DNA from: Flavobacterium sp. AED
GTDB taxonomy: Bacteria; Bacteroidota; Bacteroidia; Flavobacteriales; Flavobacteriaceae
Assembly (NCBI RefSeq): GCF_000812945.1
Contig: NZ_JSYM01000001.1
Location: 62,001 to 126,000 of the forward strand
Reading direction: 5' to 3'
Length of the DNA stretch: 64,000 nt
The stretch's first letter is position 1; each line of letters starts with the position of its first letter. The position numbers were made by a program, and so were the translations under genes. Below the pieces are notes generated by a model. It did no database searches. It was not told the DNA's origin and saw only the letters and a program-made list of their open reading frames with translations. Positions 26,155 to 34,908 of the stretch are shown here, in pieces.

Positions 26155-26326
26155 AATTAACATAAAGTGATTAGTAAAAATAATGATTTTTTTGTTAAAA
26201 TTTCAGTTTTAAATAGTAATGTAAAAAAAATGAATGTCATTTATTTCTAATTTGATGCTTTGATACACGTAAATTAGTTGCTATTCATCGAGTTGTCTTT
26301 ATTAAGAATTTAAAAAATTAAACAAA

Positions 26327-26365
26327 AAAAAAGAGGATAGAAACTTAAAAGTCTATCCTCTTTTT
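26327..26365 (-). terminator. intrinsic terminator of the ice-binding/OmpA operon
   Basis: Minus-strand hairpin AAAAAGAGGATAGA/TCTATCCTCTTTTT with further T, 37 nt beyond the OmpA stop. Confidence 0.85.
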
Positions 26366-26401
26366 GTAATTTATAAAAATCATATTCTTTATTCCTATGC
26401 C

Positions 26402-28435
26402 TTATTTAGCTGCTGGGATAATATCGATTATTACGGTACGATTGTAAAAACGCTCTTCTGGATTTTTGTTTTCAAAAGGAGATTTATTTTCGTCCTCACC
26501 ATATCCAAGTACTTCAAATTTCACATCGTTTCTACCAGATTTAGATAAACCACTTTCGATTATGCTTTTCACATCATTAGCACGAGCTAAAGATAAATCT
26601 TGATTGTGGACTTCTTCACCAATAATATCAGTATGACCATGAATAATAACTGTTGCTCCAACAGGAATTTTTGGTGTTATCACTTCAGTAAGGTATTTTT
26701 CATAGATAGTTATCGCTTTAGATTTATTAAATTCATAAATAATGCTATATCTTGTACCTTCTTCCATTTTTGCCGGAGTCCAAAGTACCATGTGTACCGG
26801 AGTTTCCTTCTCTACAATTTTACCACTTTTAGTTTGACCAATCATTTTCACAGTGTAATCACCTTCTGGACGGCTACCTAAAATTGATTTTCCAGGAATA
26901 CTCACTTCTTCTTGTGTATAAGGTCCAAAAGCCTGTACTTTTCCTTGTTCATCAGTTATTTGTAATGACCATGTAGACAAAGCTTCATTAGCTCCTTTAT
27001 TACTGAAAGTAACATAGCTTTCAGCTGGCGCTTCTTGCAAAGGAGCAATTTGCACAGGTTTTAATTGTGCATCAGGACCACTTTGAAATTCCATCAACAA
27101 ATCTGGGGAAGTACTTTCGATAGAAACTCTGCGATCTCCTTCACGTAGTAATTCCAATTCAAGTGTTCCACCTGGTTGTTCTGATGGGATATTCGGTTTG
27201 TTTTGACCTTTAGTAGTTATCCTAGATGGATTTATTGCAAATGTATTTACTAAATAGATTTTGATTGATTCTGACATTGCAAGACCATCTTCAGGACCTT
27301 TCTCTGATGAACCGACCAAAGTAATTGTCGATGAAGGATTTTTTTGCATACGATCTCCAAGGATGTTTAAAACATTATAATAAACAATCATTTGTCTTTT
27401 AGAACGGTCTGACAAGTTTTTTGGAGCAAAAACTTCCAATTGGTCTTCTTTGAAATCTTTAACCTGATCTTTAGTCAATAGAACATAACGATTTGGGATT
27501 TCAGTTGATCCAATATTAAAGAATACATAGTTTCTAAGTGGGAATATTTCAGTCATTCTGCGATCACCAGCAACATTACTGGGTGAGTTTACAGAAAACT
27601 GAACTTCATGATCCTTCAACATATCAGTTGATTCTTGGATATTATGTCCTTGTCCCATTTTTAGTGCTATACCGGCTCTAAGAGTTGTTATATTCCATGT
27701 TTCTGTTGAACGTGGATTTTGACCAAAATAAGGCTGAAAAGCAACAAAAGGAGACAATACAAATTGTGTCTTATTCGTATCAGAAGAAAGAGGAATATCA
27801 TAACCAGCTCCAATTTGCATTGAAAAAATAGTTTTTTTGACATCACTTAAATCTCCTGTTACTGCAGGACTGGCTGCTTGATCCGGATATGTGGGATTGA
27901 TTCCTAATTGATAGGTAAATGATTTATCCATGTTGAAAGCCAAACGTGGCCCCCCATAAAGATAAAAATTAGATTTAAAAGGAGCAAAGCGTAAACTTGG
28001 TTCCACAGTAATATAACTTACGTTTGTAGATAAATCTGCCGGACAGTCACATGGAGTAACAATTTGGTCAAAAGATCCTTTACGATTATCATATCCAGCT
28101 TGAAGCATTACACCCCATCTGGAATCAGCAGGGCGATATTCTAAAAGCGGTGCTATGAAAAGTCCCACACCATTTCCGTTATGGAACGCAGCTGGGGAGG
28201 TAAAATCAGCATTCAATTGTTGAGTTGAGCCACGATAAAAATTAAAATTGGCGCCACCAGCAACTCCAAAATACCAAGAAGGTTTTGTGTACTTGATTAC
28301 TTGCGTTTCTTGTGATTGAACAGGAGTTTGAACACTTAACCATCCCAATGCAATTATTGCAATACTTTTAATAGTCAGTTTATTAGAGGACCATGCAATG
28401 CATGATCCTATTTTAAAATTAGTTTTAGTTTTCAT
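26402..28435 (-). CDS. OmpA-family outer-membrane protein with N-terminal beta-barrel
   Basis: 677 aa. Unusually long signal region (~1-41, ends PVQSQ). N-terminal PorT/OmpA-like beta-barrel (~50-255, WYFGVAGGANFNFYRG). A long linker has ordered beta-rich segments. C-terminal OmpA peptidoglycan-binding domain (~570-675) with IIHGHTDIIGEE, LSLARANDVKSII and YNRTVIIDI. Start lies 4 nt after the stop of the ice-binding-fold lipoprotein, so the two are cotranscribed from the shared-motif promoter at 30167-30230. Confidence 0.85.
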   Translation of the reverse strand: MKTKTNFKIGSCIAWSSNKLTIKSIAIIALGWLSVQTPVQSQETQVIKYTKPSWYFGVAGGANFNFYRGSTQQLNADFTSPAAFHNGNGVGLFIAPLLEYRPADSRWGVMLQAGYDNRKGSFDQIVTPCDCPADLSTNVSYITVEPSLRFAPFKSNFYLYGGPRLAFNMDKSFTYQLGINPTYPDQAASPAVTGDLSDVKKTIFSMQIGAGYDIPLSSDTNKTQFVLSPFVAFQPYFGQNPRSTETWNITTLRAGIALKMGQGHNIQESTDMLKDHEVQFSVNSPSNVAGDRRMTEIFPLRNYVFFNIGSTEIPNRYVLLTKDQVKDFKEDQLEVFAPKNLSDRSKRQMIVYYNVLNILGDRMQKNPSSTITLVGSSEKGPEDGLAMSESIKIYLVNTFAINPSRITTKGQNKPNIPSEQPGGTLELELLREGDRRVSIESTSPDLLMEFQSGPDAQLKPVQIAPLQEAPAESYVTFSNKGANEALSTWSLQITDEQGKVQAFGPYTQEEVSIPGKSILGSRPEGDYTVKMIGQTKSGKIVEKETPVHMVLWTPAKMEEGTRYSIIYEFNKSKAITIYEKYLTEVITPKIPVGATVIIHGHTDIIGEEVHNQDLSLARANDVKSIIESGLSKSGRNDVKFEVLGYGEDENKSPFENKNPEERFYNRTVIIDIIPAAK

Positions 28436-28439
28436 CTTT

Positions 28440-30131
28440 TTACGGCTTAGTGATTATGTTTGTGTGAGTCATTACTACAGCTCCATTTCTGGCAAGCATT
28501 CTACCTTGAGCGGTTGAATGTGATCCCATTGTTATAGATTGTAGGGCTAATATATTACCTACAAATGAAGTATAATCTCCAATAGTTGCAGAGCTTCCAG
28601 TTTGCCAAAAGACATTTTTAGCAAGAGCTCCGCCGGTAAGTTTTATATTTCCACCAGCCCCACCAATAGTGGTAAAAGCAGATGCTACTTGAAAAATCCA
28701 AACGTCTGTAGCACTACCGCTAAGTGTTAAATCACCTGATTGTACTAAAAGTGTAGAAGTTGATTTATAAATACCCGCAACAAGTGTTTTTCCTCCTTGA
28801 TCACCTGATACCGTTATAGGTGCGCTATAAGAAGCTCCCTCAGCAAAAAGATAGGCATTAGTTAAATCTAGTTTCGCTTGAGTTAACATAGCTGCTACAC
28901 CAGCAGGGGCAATATCGTCAGAAGCGTAAATTGCACCATTCACTATAATTGCAGGAGGAAATCCTGTAATTGAAGAACGAACACCTGGGCTTATACCCAC
29001 ATCCATGTTATTAATTACACTAAAACCAGCGTTATTGCTAACTCCAACTCCTGATAAAATTCCAAATCTTTCTGCTGATCCAAGATTTACGGTATTTCCG
29101 ATTAAAGTTGAATTAGTACTAAAGTTCCAAACATAATCGTTAGCTAATGACATGCCAGCTAGATTCTTTGCTCCTGTGTTAATTGTAGCAGTGTAGGTAG
29201 TTCCCGCTAAAAGATTACTTGTAGGATTAAAAGATAGTGTTGTACCTGAATAAGAAACAACTCCCGGCACTATTGTGGTACCATTTTTTAAAGTAAATGT
29301 GGTAGCATTTATAGTCAAAGGATCCATTGCTGTACTAAAGTTAGCCGTAATAATTTTATTAACAGCAATACTTGTAGCATTATCTGCTGGGTCAGTAGCG
29401 GTTACTTTAGGAGCCGTAACAGATCCAGTAGTAAATGTCCATGTAAAATTATTAGTTAATGATGTTCCTTGTACATTTTTAGCTCCTGTAGTAATAGTTC
29501 CAGTATATACTGTATTGGCTGTTAATGGAGTAGTAGGAGAAAAATAAGCAGTTGTCCCAATGTATGAAACTGTTCCTGCTACTGGTGTTGTCCCTTGTTT
29601 TAATGTAAAAGTTGTCCCATTAATTGTTGCCTGATTCATTGCCATGTTAAAATCAGCAGTGATAATTTTATTAAGGAATACATTAGTGGCATTATTTAAT
29701 GGATCAGTAGCAATTACCATTGGCGTAACTGTTGAACCAGTACTAAATGTCCAAACGTAATCAACTTGTAAAGCATTGCCCATTAAGTCCTTAACAGATG
29801 TTTTAATTCTTCCTGTATAAGTTGTGTTAGGAGTAAGTGGACTTGTAGGAATAAACGAAGCAGTGTCACCGTTTAGTGAAACAGTTCCTGCAACTAAAGC
29901 AGATCCTTGCAAAGTAAAAGAGGATTGGTTAAAAGTTGCCGCATTCATCTCTTCGTTGAAAACTACTGTGATGGTTTTGTCTAGAGCAATGTTAATTGCA
30001 CCATTATCAGGACTTGTCGATAAGACAACTGGGCAAACACCTTCGATTTCTTGGAAATCGTCATTTGCGCAACCAGAAATTAATGCAATAAATAGTATTG
30101 CAAAGGTTAACATTAAATTTTTAGCTTTCAT
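28440..30131 (-). CDS. lipoprotein with three Ig-like repeats and a DUF3494 ice-binding-type domain
   Basis: 563 aa. Lipobox ISGC (Cys ~21). Three ~105-residue SbsA/Big_5-type Ig repeats (~35-345), each with (N)xA(T/L)NxxT(F/L)TLKxGTT and a WxFST/WTFTTG ending. The C-terminal DUF3494 domain (~350-563) has LGSAERFGILSGVGVSNN, TGFPPAI, AGIYKSTSTL, WIFQVAS, NVFWQTGSSATIG and QGRMLARNGAV, the signature of type-I-hyperactive-like ice-binding proteins. It probably sits on the cell surface and binds ice, or an adhesion target. Activity is not proven by sequence. Confidence 0.87.
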   Translation of the reverse strand: MKAKNLMLTFAILFIALISGCANDDFQEIEGVCPVVLSTSPDNGAINIALDKTITVVFNEEMNAATFNQSSFTLQGSALVAGTVSLNGDTASFIPTSPLTPNTTYTGRIKTSVKDLMGNALQVDYVWTFSTGSTVTPMVIATDPLNNATNVFLNKIITADFNMAMNQATINGTTFTLKQGTTPVAGTVSYIGTTAYFSPTTPLTANTVYTGTITTGAKNVQGTSLTNNFTWTFTTGSVTAPKVTATDPADNATSIAVNKIITANFSTAMDPLTINATTFTLKNGTTIVPGVVSYSGTTLSFNPTSNLLAGTTYTATINTGAKNLAGMSLANDYVWNFSTNSTLIGNTVNLGSAERFGILSGVGVSNNAGFSVINNMDVGISPGVRSSITGFPPAIIVNGAIYASDDIAPAGVAAMLTQAKLDLTNAYLFAEGASYSAPITVSGDQGGKTLVAGIYKSTSTLLVQSGDLTLSGSATDVWIFQVASAFTTIGGAGGNIKLTGGALAKNVFWQTGSSATIGDYTSFVGNILALQSITMGSHSTAQGRMLARNGAVVMTHTNIITKP

Positions 30132-30166
30132 TTTTTTTGATTTAGGGGATTAAGTATTTTATACGA

Positions 30167-30230
30167 CAAAGGTTGGTTTGTTCTAGACTTTAAGTATTAT
30201 ACAATTAGAAGTATAACTTGTGAAATTCAC
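30167..30230 (-). promoter_or_regulatory. shared-motif promoter, ice-binding/OmpA operon
   Basis: 36-nt box 30195-30230 (minus strand begins GTGAAT, ends TATAATA), 20-nt spacer, -7 box AACCTTTG at 30167-30174. ATG follows 36 nt downstream. One of ten equally spaced copies. Confidence 0.75.
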
Positions 30231-30465
30231 ATATTCAAAATGTTAATATTTTAATTAATTAATTGATAGTTAATTTTTTATGTTTTTAAATGTGTTGAAT
30301 ATGTGTTAGGGTAGATGTTTTTTTTCTAAAAATAAGGTTAGAAATTGCTAAAAAATGTTGTGTCAAAATACATTTTAGAAGAAATACTTTTGAAGAATGG
30401 AAGAATATAAATAGTTGATACTAATCTATATTCGAAGATTAATTCTTTATTTGTTTTTAGCTATT

Positions 30466-30515
30466 AAAAAAAGAGGGTTTGACTTTTTAATTAAAAAGTC
30501 AAACCCTCTTTTTTT
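30466..30515. terminator. perfect 50-nt palindrome, bidirectional terminator
   Basis: Two exact 25-nt arms with no loop: A7, GAGGGTTTGAC, TTTTTAA and the complement. It ends 54 nt beyond the stop of the repeat protein at 30570 and terminates that minus-strand gene; it works on either strand. Confidence 0.85.
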
Positions 30516-30569
30516 AATACACACATTGGGGGATGGTATTTGCAATACTATTAATTGTAATAAATAATT

Positions 30570-31580
30570 TTATTTACACTTAATTTTATTTTTCCCTTTT
30601 TCACCCAAATTGAAAATGAATAAGGTTAGTTCTTCTGTGAAAGTATCAAGAATTAAAGCAGATTGTCGGATGTAATTTATTGATACTTTAAGTTCTTCTG
30701 GTGAATTTATTTCCTGCTCAAGTAAAATAGATAAACCTAGAATATTTGCAACTGGTTGTCTGACTTTATGGGAGGTCATAAACATCATTTTCTCTAATCC
30801 ATTGATGTATTCTTTTTGATATTCTTCAGCTTTTTTAAGCTCTGCATTAGCAATAATTAACTCAGCAGCTCTTTCTTCTTTTTCTTCGTTTTGAAAAATA
30901 AGCTCTCTGTTAGCTATGTTTAGTTCTGCAGTCTGGATTCTTCTTTCTTGGTTTTTAAATGCGAGTTTCTTGTTTGCGAAGTCTAGTTCTTCGGCTCGTT
31001 CTTCCTTTTCCAGGTTTTGAAAAGCAAGTTCTCTATTGGCGATAATTAATTCAATCGCTCTTTTTTCTTTTTCTTCGTTTTGAAAAAGCAGTTCTTTATT
31101 GGCAATAACTAATTCAGCAGCCCGTTTTTCTTTTTCTTCGTTTTGAAAAAGCAGTTCTTTATTGGCAATAACTAATTCAGCAGCCCGTTTTTCTTTTTCT
31201 TCATTTTGAAAAAGCAGTTCTTTATTGGCAATAACTAATTCAGCAGCCCGTTTTTCTTTTTCTTCGTTTTGAAAAAGCAGTTCTTTATTGGCAATAACTA
31301 ATTCAGCAGCCCGTTTTTCTTTTTCTTTATTTTGATATGCAAGCTCCTCATTAGCAATAATTAATTCGGCAGCTCTTTTTTCTTTTTCTTCATTTTGATA
31401 AGCAAGCTCCGTATTAGCAATAACTAATTCAGCAGCTCGCTTCTCTTTTTCTTCATTTTGATAAGCAAGTTCAGTATTAGCAATAGCAAGTTCCGCAGCT
31501 CGTTTTTCTTTTTCTTCATTTTGAAAAACAAGTTGTTTATTAGTTATTATTAATTCTTCCTTTTTTATCCTTTTATCCAT
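30570..31580 (-). CDS. 21-residue coiled-coil repeat protein with orphan HisKA-like domain
   Basis: 336 aa. Residues 1-252 are twelve 21-residue units of the type EEKEKRAAELVIANKELLF plus QN. Residues ~255-325 resemble a histidine-kinase dimerisation domain with the noncanonical H-box MTSHKVRQPVANILG. There is no ATP-binding domain and no transmembrane segment. It may be a phosphotransfer or docking partner, or a dominant decoy, for kinases with the same repeat encoded at 52.7-61.7 kb. Units 5-8 are nearly identical in DNA. Confidence 0.75.
   Translation of the reverse strand: MDKRIKKEELIITNKQLVFQNEEKEKRAAELAIANTELAYQNEEKEKRAAELVIANTELAYQNEEKEKRAAELIIANEELAYQNKEKEKRAAELVIANKELLFQNEEKEKRAAELVIANKELLFQNEEKEKRAAELVIANKELLFQNEEKEKRAAELVIANKELLFQNEEKEKRAIELIIANRELAFQNLEKEERAEELDFANKKLAFKNQERRIQTAELNIANRELIFQNEEKEERAAELIIANAELKKAEEYQKEYINGLEKMMFMTSHKVRQPVANILGLSILLEQEINSPEELKVSINYIRQSALILDTFTEELTLFIFNLGEKGKNKIKCK
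31077..31328. repeat. four near-identical 63-bp tandem repeats inside the coding region
   Basis: Units 5-8 of the 21-residue array differ by only a few bases (for example tcg/tca), indicating recent expansion by recombination or slippage. The reading frame is preserved because the unit is 63 bp. Confidence 0.9.
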
Positions 31581-31677
31581 TTTATTTCAATTTAAATCCG
31601 TTAGAATTTTTACATTGCTATAAACATATTCCTTATAAAAGATTTTACTTCAAAAATTAATTAGAGCAGTTCTGAAG

Positions 31678-32016
31678 TTATAATTTTATATTATCAGAAT
31701 GTTTTGTTACCACATTCGTAATTACAAATTGCAATAATGTTCCTAATATTCTTTTTATTGGATTATGAGTTGACCCTAACAAAACTTTTTTAGTTAAATA
31801 ACCTGTTGACATTCCAATAGCATTACTAATTAGATTTCCTTTTATGTCAGATGAAGTAGTCATTTCGCTAAAAACACTTTTAATTATATTCAAAGGTTTT
31901 AAATTTTCATACGTTAGCTCAAACTGTTGTTTTAAAGAACGTAATTCTAGAGCTTGTTTATTTTCTAACAATACAATAGTTTCATTGAGCTTATCTGTTT
32001 CGCTAATATTTTTCAT
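31678..32016 (-). CDS. small hypothetical protein
   Basis: 112 aa. N-terminal coiled coil (~5-50) and a C-terminal amphipathic/hydrophobic stretch (KRILGTLLQFVITNVV). No family function is known to me. It follows the holin-like gene by one base and precedes the orphan HisKA protein, so it probably belongs to the YtxH-holin-like operon. Confidence 0.65.
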   Translation of the reverse strand: MKNISETDKLNETIVLLENKQALELRSLKQQFELTYENLKPLNIIKSVFSEMTTSSDIKGNLISNAIGMSTGYLTKKVLLGSTHNPIKRILGTLLQFVITNVVTKHSDNIKL

Positions 32017-32017
32017 A

Positions 32018-32365
32018 CTATTTTTTTTTAAGCATTTTAGTGATAATGAAATTACTGACAGGAGTTTTAATCCATTGATCCTTAAAAGTGTATAGTATAA
32101 CCGAAATTAGGAAATAAGCACTTCCTATGATAAAGAAACCTAAATATGGTTTTCCCATTAATTCACCTATCCATAAAGAAAGTCCAATATTAGTTAACAG
32201 AACAAACATTGCAACAACAATAGCAACAGTTAATCTGGAAAGTAGAGAGGATAATACATCTGCTGATTTGTCAATTGCATTAAGCTTTACCAATTCGGCT
32301 GTTGTTCTAGTATAATTCTCTGCTTTTTCAAAAAGCGTTTCTATTGTTGTTGCGTAGTTGTCCAT
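32018..32365 (-). CDS. phage-holin-superfamily-like small membrane protein
   Basis: 115 aa. N-terminal amphipathic helix (YATTIETLFEKAENYTRTTAEL). Two transmembrane helices at ~48-70 and ~78-97, then a basic C-terminus. The layout fits the chromosomal holin-X-like family found beside YtxH genes in stress operons, not a lytic phage holin. Confidence 0.7.
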   Translation of the reverse strand: MDNYATTIETLFEKAENYTRTTAELVKLNAIDKSADVLSSLLSRLTVAIVVAMFVLLTNIGLSLWIGELMGKPYLGFFIIGSAYFLISVILYTFKDQWIKTPVSNFIITKMLKKK

Positions 32366-32421
32366 AACTTAATTTTAATCGAATTAATAGTTTGATATTT
32401 TAATGAATACACTACTTAAAA

Positions 32422-32700
32422 TTAGATTTCTAATTTTTGAATTTCCTTTTTAGTTTTTTCTAATTTCTCTTTTCCATCTGAAAGTAGATCTTGACCTTCT
32501 AACCAGATACCTTCATATTTTTTGGTAATAGTACCTAATAGGGTTTCATATTTATCTTTTAAGTCATCAGCGTAATCATTGCCTTTACTTAAGATTCTTT
32601 TTCTTGTTTTCTTTCCTTTTTCCGGAGCAAATAATATACCCATTAATGCACCTGCTGCAAGACCACCTAATACGCCTAATACTAATTTATCTGTTTTCAT
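32422..32700 (-). CDS. YtxH-domain protein
   Basis: 92 aa. Glycine-zipper transmembrane segment LGVLGGLAAGALMGILFAPEKG followed by a basic KTRKR stretch and a long amphipathic helix, the standard YtxH arrangement. The Bacillus relative is general-stress induced. Lies upstream of the holin-like and hypothetical genes in one operon. Confidence 0.85.
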   Translation of the reverse strand: MKTDKLVLGVLGGLAAGALMGILFAPEKGKKTRKRILSKGNDYADDLKDKYETLLGTITKKYEGIWLEGQDLLSDGKEKLEKTKKEIQKLEI

Positions 32701-32734
32701 AATTTATTTTTTAATGATTTATTTCTATTCTTAA

Positions 32735-32887
32735 TTATAATCTTCGCCCTTGAATAAGTCTTAATAATATTGCGATTATAGCAATAACAAGTAAAACATG
32801 TATAATTGAACCAGCACTGTATGCAAAGAATCCAATTGCCCAAAAAATGATTAATATTACTGCTAATGTGTAAAGAAGATTGCTCAT
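32735..32887 (-). CDS. lmo0937-type 50-residue membrane micro-protein
   Basis: MSNLLYTLAVILIIFWAIGF begins a 50-aa product with two transmembrane helices (IIFWAIGFFAY; IIHVLLVIAIIAILLRLI) and a short GRRL tail. This matches the conserved lmo0937 family. Stop TAA is at 32735-32737. The YtxH start is 35 nt downstream, so it is probably cotranscribed. Confidence 0.82.
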   Translation of the reverse strand: MSNLLYTLAVILIIFWAIGFFAYSAGSIIHVLLVIAIIAILLRLIQGRRL

Positions 32888-33034
32888 GATTTCTATTTTT
32901 TAATGATTAGTATTTAAAATTTTATTAGTAAAGTTAAAAATAAAATAAATCGTAATATATTGTTTTACAATATTTTATAAGATAAAAAAGGTGTTTTTTA
33001 ACTTAATATGAAAATTATTCTATTATTTTTTTGA

Positions 33035-33670
33035 TTAAAAAGAAAAAGCAGCGTAAAAACTCAAGACACTATTTTTAGCATCTGGAGAAGTGAAATTACT
33101 GCTTGAATTATCTTTCCCAATTTTGGTTAATCCATAATTGTAGCGAACGCCAAAACTTACAGGTTCTAAATCAAGACCAACACCTCCTGCAAGACCTGCA
33201 TCAAATCTATTAAAATCATCGGTGTTAATATTGTCTTGGAAGTTATAATTCCCGTTGCTTGATTTGTTTGTAGTTTTTCCACTAACTAAGTAAGCAGCAT
33301 AAGGTCCCGCATGAATATTGAAATTTTTTGTAACATTTACGACTAATAAAAGAGGTACTTCGATATAATCTAATTTAAACTGTGCAGTTCCGCTTACTAA
33401 TGCATTGTTATAAACAAGTTCGGCTCCTTTTCCAGTATAAGAGATTTCTGGTTGAATTGAAATAAAATTGGTAACGGGTAATTTGGCAAATAAACCTACG
33501 TTAAAACCGGTCAATACATTATTATCATCAACATTATCAGTATAGAGGTTGGAGAAATTAACGCCACCTTTAATACCAAATTTAGGTTCGTTTTGTTGTG
33601 CCTTAACTCCCGTAAAAGTCATAAGACTTAATACAAGGGAAGCACAAATTAATATTTTTGATTTTTTCAT
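33035..33670 (-). CDS. PorT-like outer-membrane beta-barrel protein
   Basis: 211 aa from ATG 33670. Signal peptide ends GVKAQ. The barrel begins FGIKGGVNFSNLY and ends AAFSF with a C-terminal Phe, as in outer-membrane proteins. An in-frame GTG at 33778 is ruled out because it would lie upstream of the promoter's -7 box (33715-33722). Function unknown. Confidence 0.8.
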   Translation of the reverse strand: MKKSKILICASLVLSLMTFTGVKAQQNEPKFGIKGGVNFSNLYTDNVDDNNVLTGFNVGLFAKLPVTNFISIQPEISYTGKGAELVYNNALVSGTAQFKLDYIEVPLLLVVNVTKNFNIHAGPYAAYLVSGKTTNKSSNGNYNFQDNINTDDFNRFDAGLAGGVGLDLEPVSFGVRYNYGLTKIGKDNSSSNFTSPDAKNSVLSFYAAFSF

Positions 33671-33714
33671 TTTTGTTTTCTTTAAATTTAATTTATAGTA
33701 GATCTGATGTCTTA

Positions 33715-33778
33715 CAAAGGTCAGCCCGAAAGAGGGGAAAAGTGTTACAATACTTTCCATAAAACTTATATTATTCAC
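33715..33778 (-). promoter_or_regulatory. shared-motif promoter, beta-barrel gene
   Basis: 36-nt box 33743-33778 (GTGAATAATA start, TGTAACA end), 20-nt spacer, -7 box GACCTTTG at 33715-33722, 45 nt before the start codon. Confidence 0.75.
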
Positions 33779-33842
33779 ACATTTTAGTAATGATTATGAG
33801 CTATATAAAGTTTTTTTACAGGAGAAAAAATAATTGAAATAA

Positions 33843-33870
33843 AAAAGGCGAGTTAAAAAACTCGCCTTTT
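33843..33870 (-). terminator. intrinsic terminator of the coiled-coil lipoprotein gene
   Basis: Stem AAAAGGCGAGTT/AACTCGCCTTTT with a 4-nt loop, 17 nt after the stop at 33887, read on the minus strand. Confidence 0.8.
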
Positions 33871-33886
33871 AAAATCTATTGTATTG

Positions 33887-34357
33887 TTATTTTTTATTGT
33901 CAACTGTCATGTCTTTTAAAGCTTGACCCAGTTCACTCATGTCATGATTGTATTCTCGTTTAAATGATTCCCAATCGCTGGCTTTATCGTTTTTATAGGT
34001 TTCAACTTTAAATTTGATATCCTTATTTTTTTGTTCCAGTTCCTCCACTTTTTTTGCGTACAAAGCATCAATTGAGTTTCCGGTTTTTTCCATTTTTGCT
34101 TTCAAATCAGTGATTCGTATTTCATTTTCATTGATTGCAATATTAGTTTGATTTTTGAATGCTTTCCACTCCTCGGCAGTTGCTTCTTTTCTGGCATTCA
34201 TCAATTCTTCTTTAGCATCTTGCACATCTTCTCGAGCATCGGCTACTTTATCTTTAGCGATATCTTCTTTTTTAGTTGAAGTCTGACATCCTACGAATAC
34301 GCATCCTGCCATAAATGTTGTTAGGGCAAGAGCATAAATTGTTTTTCTTATTTTCAT
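33887..34357 (-). CDS. coiled-coil lipoprotein of unknown function
   Basis: 156 aa. Two Cys near the signal peptide end (MAGCVFVGC). The second, VGC at ~24, is the likely lipobox. The mature part is almost all charged helix (KVADAREDVQDAKEELMNA; EELEQKNKDIKFK). Similar short proteins are annotated as stress-related in relatives, but no biochemical role is known. Confidence 0.65.
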   Translation of the reverse strand: MKIRKTIYALALTTFMAGCVFVGCQTSTKKEDIAKDKVADAREDVQDAKEELMNARKEATAEEWKAFKNQTNIAINENEIRITDLKAKMEKTGNSIDALYAKKVEELEQKNKDIKFKVETYKNDKASDWESFKREYNHDMSELGQALKDMTVDNKK

Positions 34358-34404
34358 ATGTTTTTTTTTGAACAGTAGAGTGAGGATCTTTATTTTACCA
34401 TTTT

Positions 34405-34447
34405 ATAATTCAAACTAGAACAATCTAGTTACGCTAGTTTGAATTAT
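34405..34447. repeat. 14-bp inverted repeat upstream of the coiled-coil lipoprotein gene
   Basis: ATAATTCAAACTAG and its complement, separated by 15 nt that contain another CTAG. It lies 48 nt upstream of the start at 34357. It could be an operator for that gene or a terminator-like hairpin for csbD; no T-run follows on either strand. Confidence 0.5.
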
Positions 34448-34521
34448 TTTATGGTATTAATCAGGTAATTAATTTAAGAGAAATAGTTGTAAATAAATAG
34501 GATATCTTATAATACAATTAT

Positions 34522-34707
34522 TTACAGGTTTTCAATAATTTTAAGTAATTCTTCTTTGGTTTTACCTAATTTTATTTGAAGCTTCCCAATCATTTCGTCT
34601 TTCATACCTTCTTTAAAAAGTAAATCATTATCAGTTAAAGCTGCAAATTTTTGTTTTAATTTTCCTTTTTGCTCTTCCCAATTCCCCTTTAGCTCTGTAC
34701 TATTCAT
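34522..34707 (-). CDS. CsbD-family stress protein
   Basis: 61 aa from ATG 34707 (MNSTELKGNWEEQKGKLKQ). GNWEEQKGKLKQKFAALTDNDL and GKLQIKLGKTKEEL are the classic CsbD features (quoted in pieces). CsbD in Bacillus is a sigma-B general-stress protein. Nine upstream in-frame codons are excluded as unconserved. Confidence 0.88.
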   Translation of the reverse strand: MNSTELKGNWEEQKGKLKQKFAALTDNDLLFKEGMKDEMIGKLQIKLGKTKEELLKIIENL

Positions 34708-34748
34708 GTTTATTTTATTTAAGTTATAAAACAATATTCATAACAGTA

Positions 34749-34812
34749 CAAAGGTCTAGTAATTGCTATTAAAAAGGCTTATAGAATTTAGGGTAAGACT
34801 TGTATTATTCAC
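34749..34812 (-). promoter_or_regulatory. shared-motif promoter, csbD-like gene
   Basis: 36-nt box 34777-34812 (GTGAATAATACAAG start, TATAAGC end), 20-nt spacer, -7 box GACCTTTG at 34749-34756, 42 nt before ATG. Confidence 0.75.
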
Positions 34813-34908
34813 GCATTTACAATAATAAAAATACTTTTAAAATAAATAAAATAAGGGCAATAAGTGATAGAAGTCGATAAATAATTTATCTTTTTTTTAA
34901 ATAACAAA

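Noticed and set aside
31077..31328. Tandem 63-bp units considered as a CRISPR-like array
   Set aside because: Units are contiguous without unique spacers, keep an open reading frame and encode a coiled coil.
32018..32365. Holin-like gene as evidence of a prophage
   Set aside because: No lysis, capsid, integrase or terminase genes are nearby. It sits with YtxH and lmo0937-type stress genes, as in non-phage chromosomal operons.
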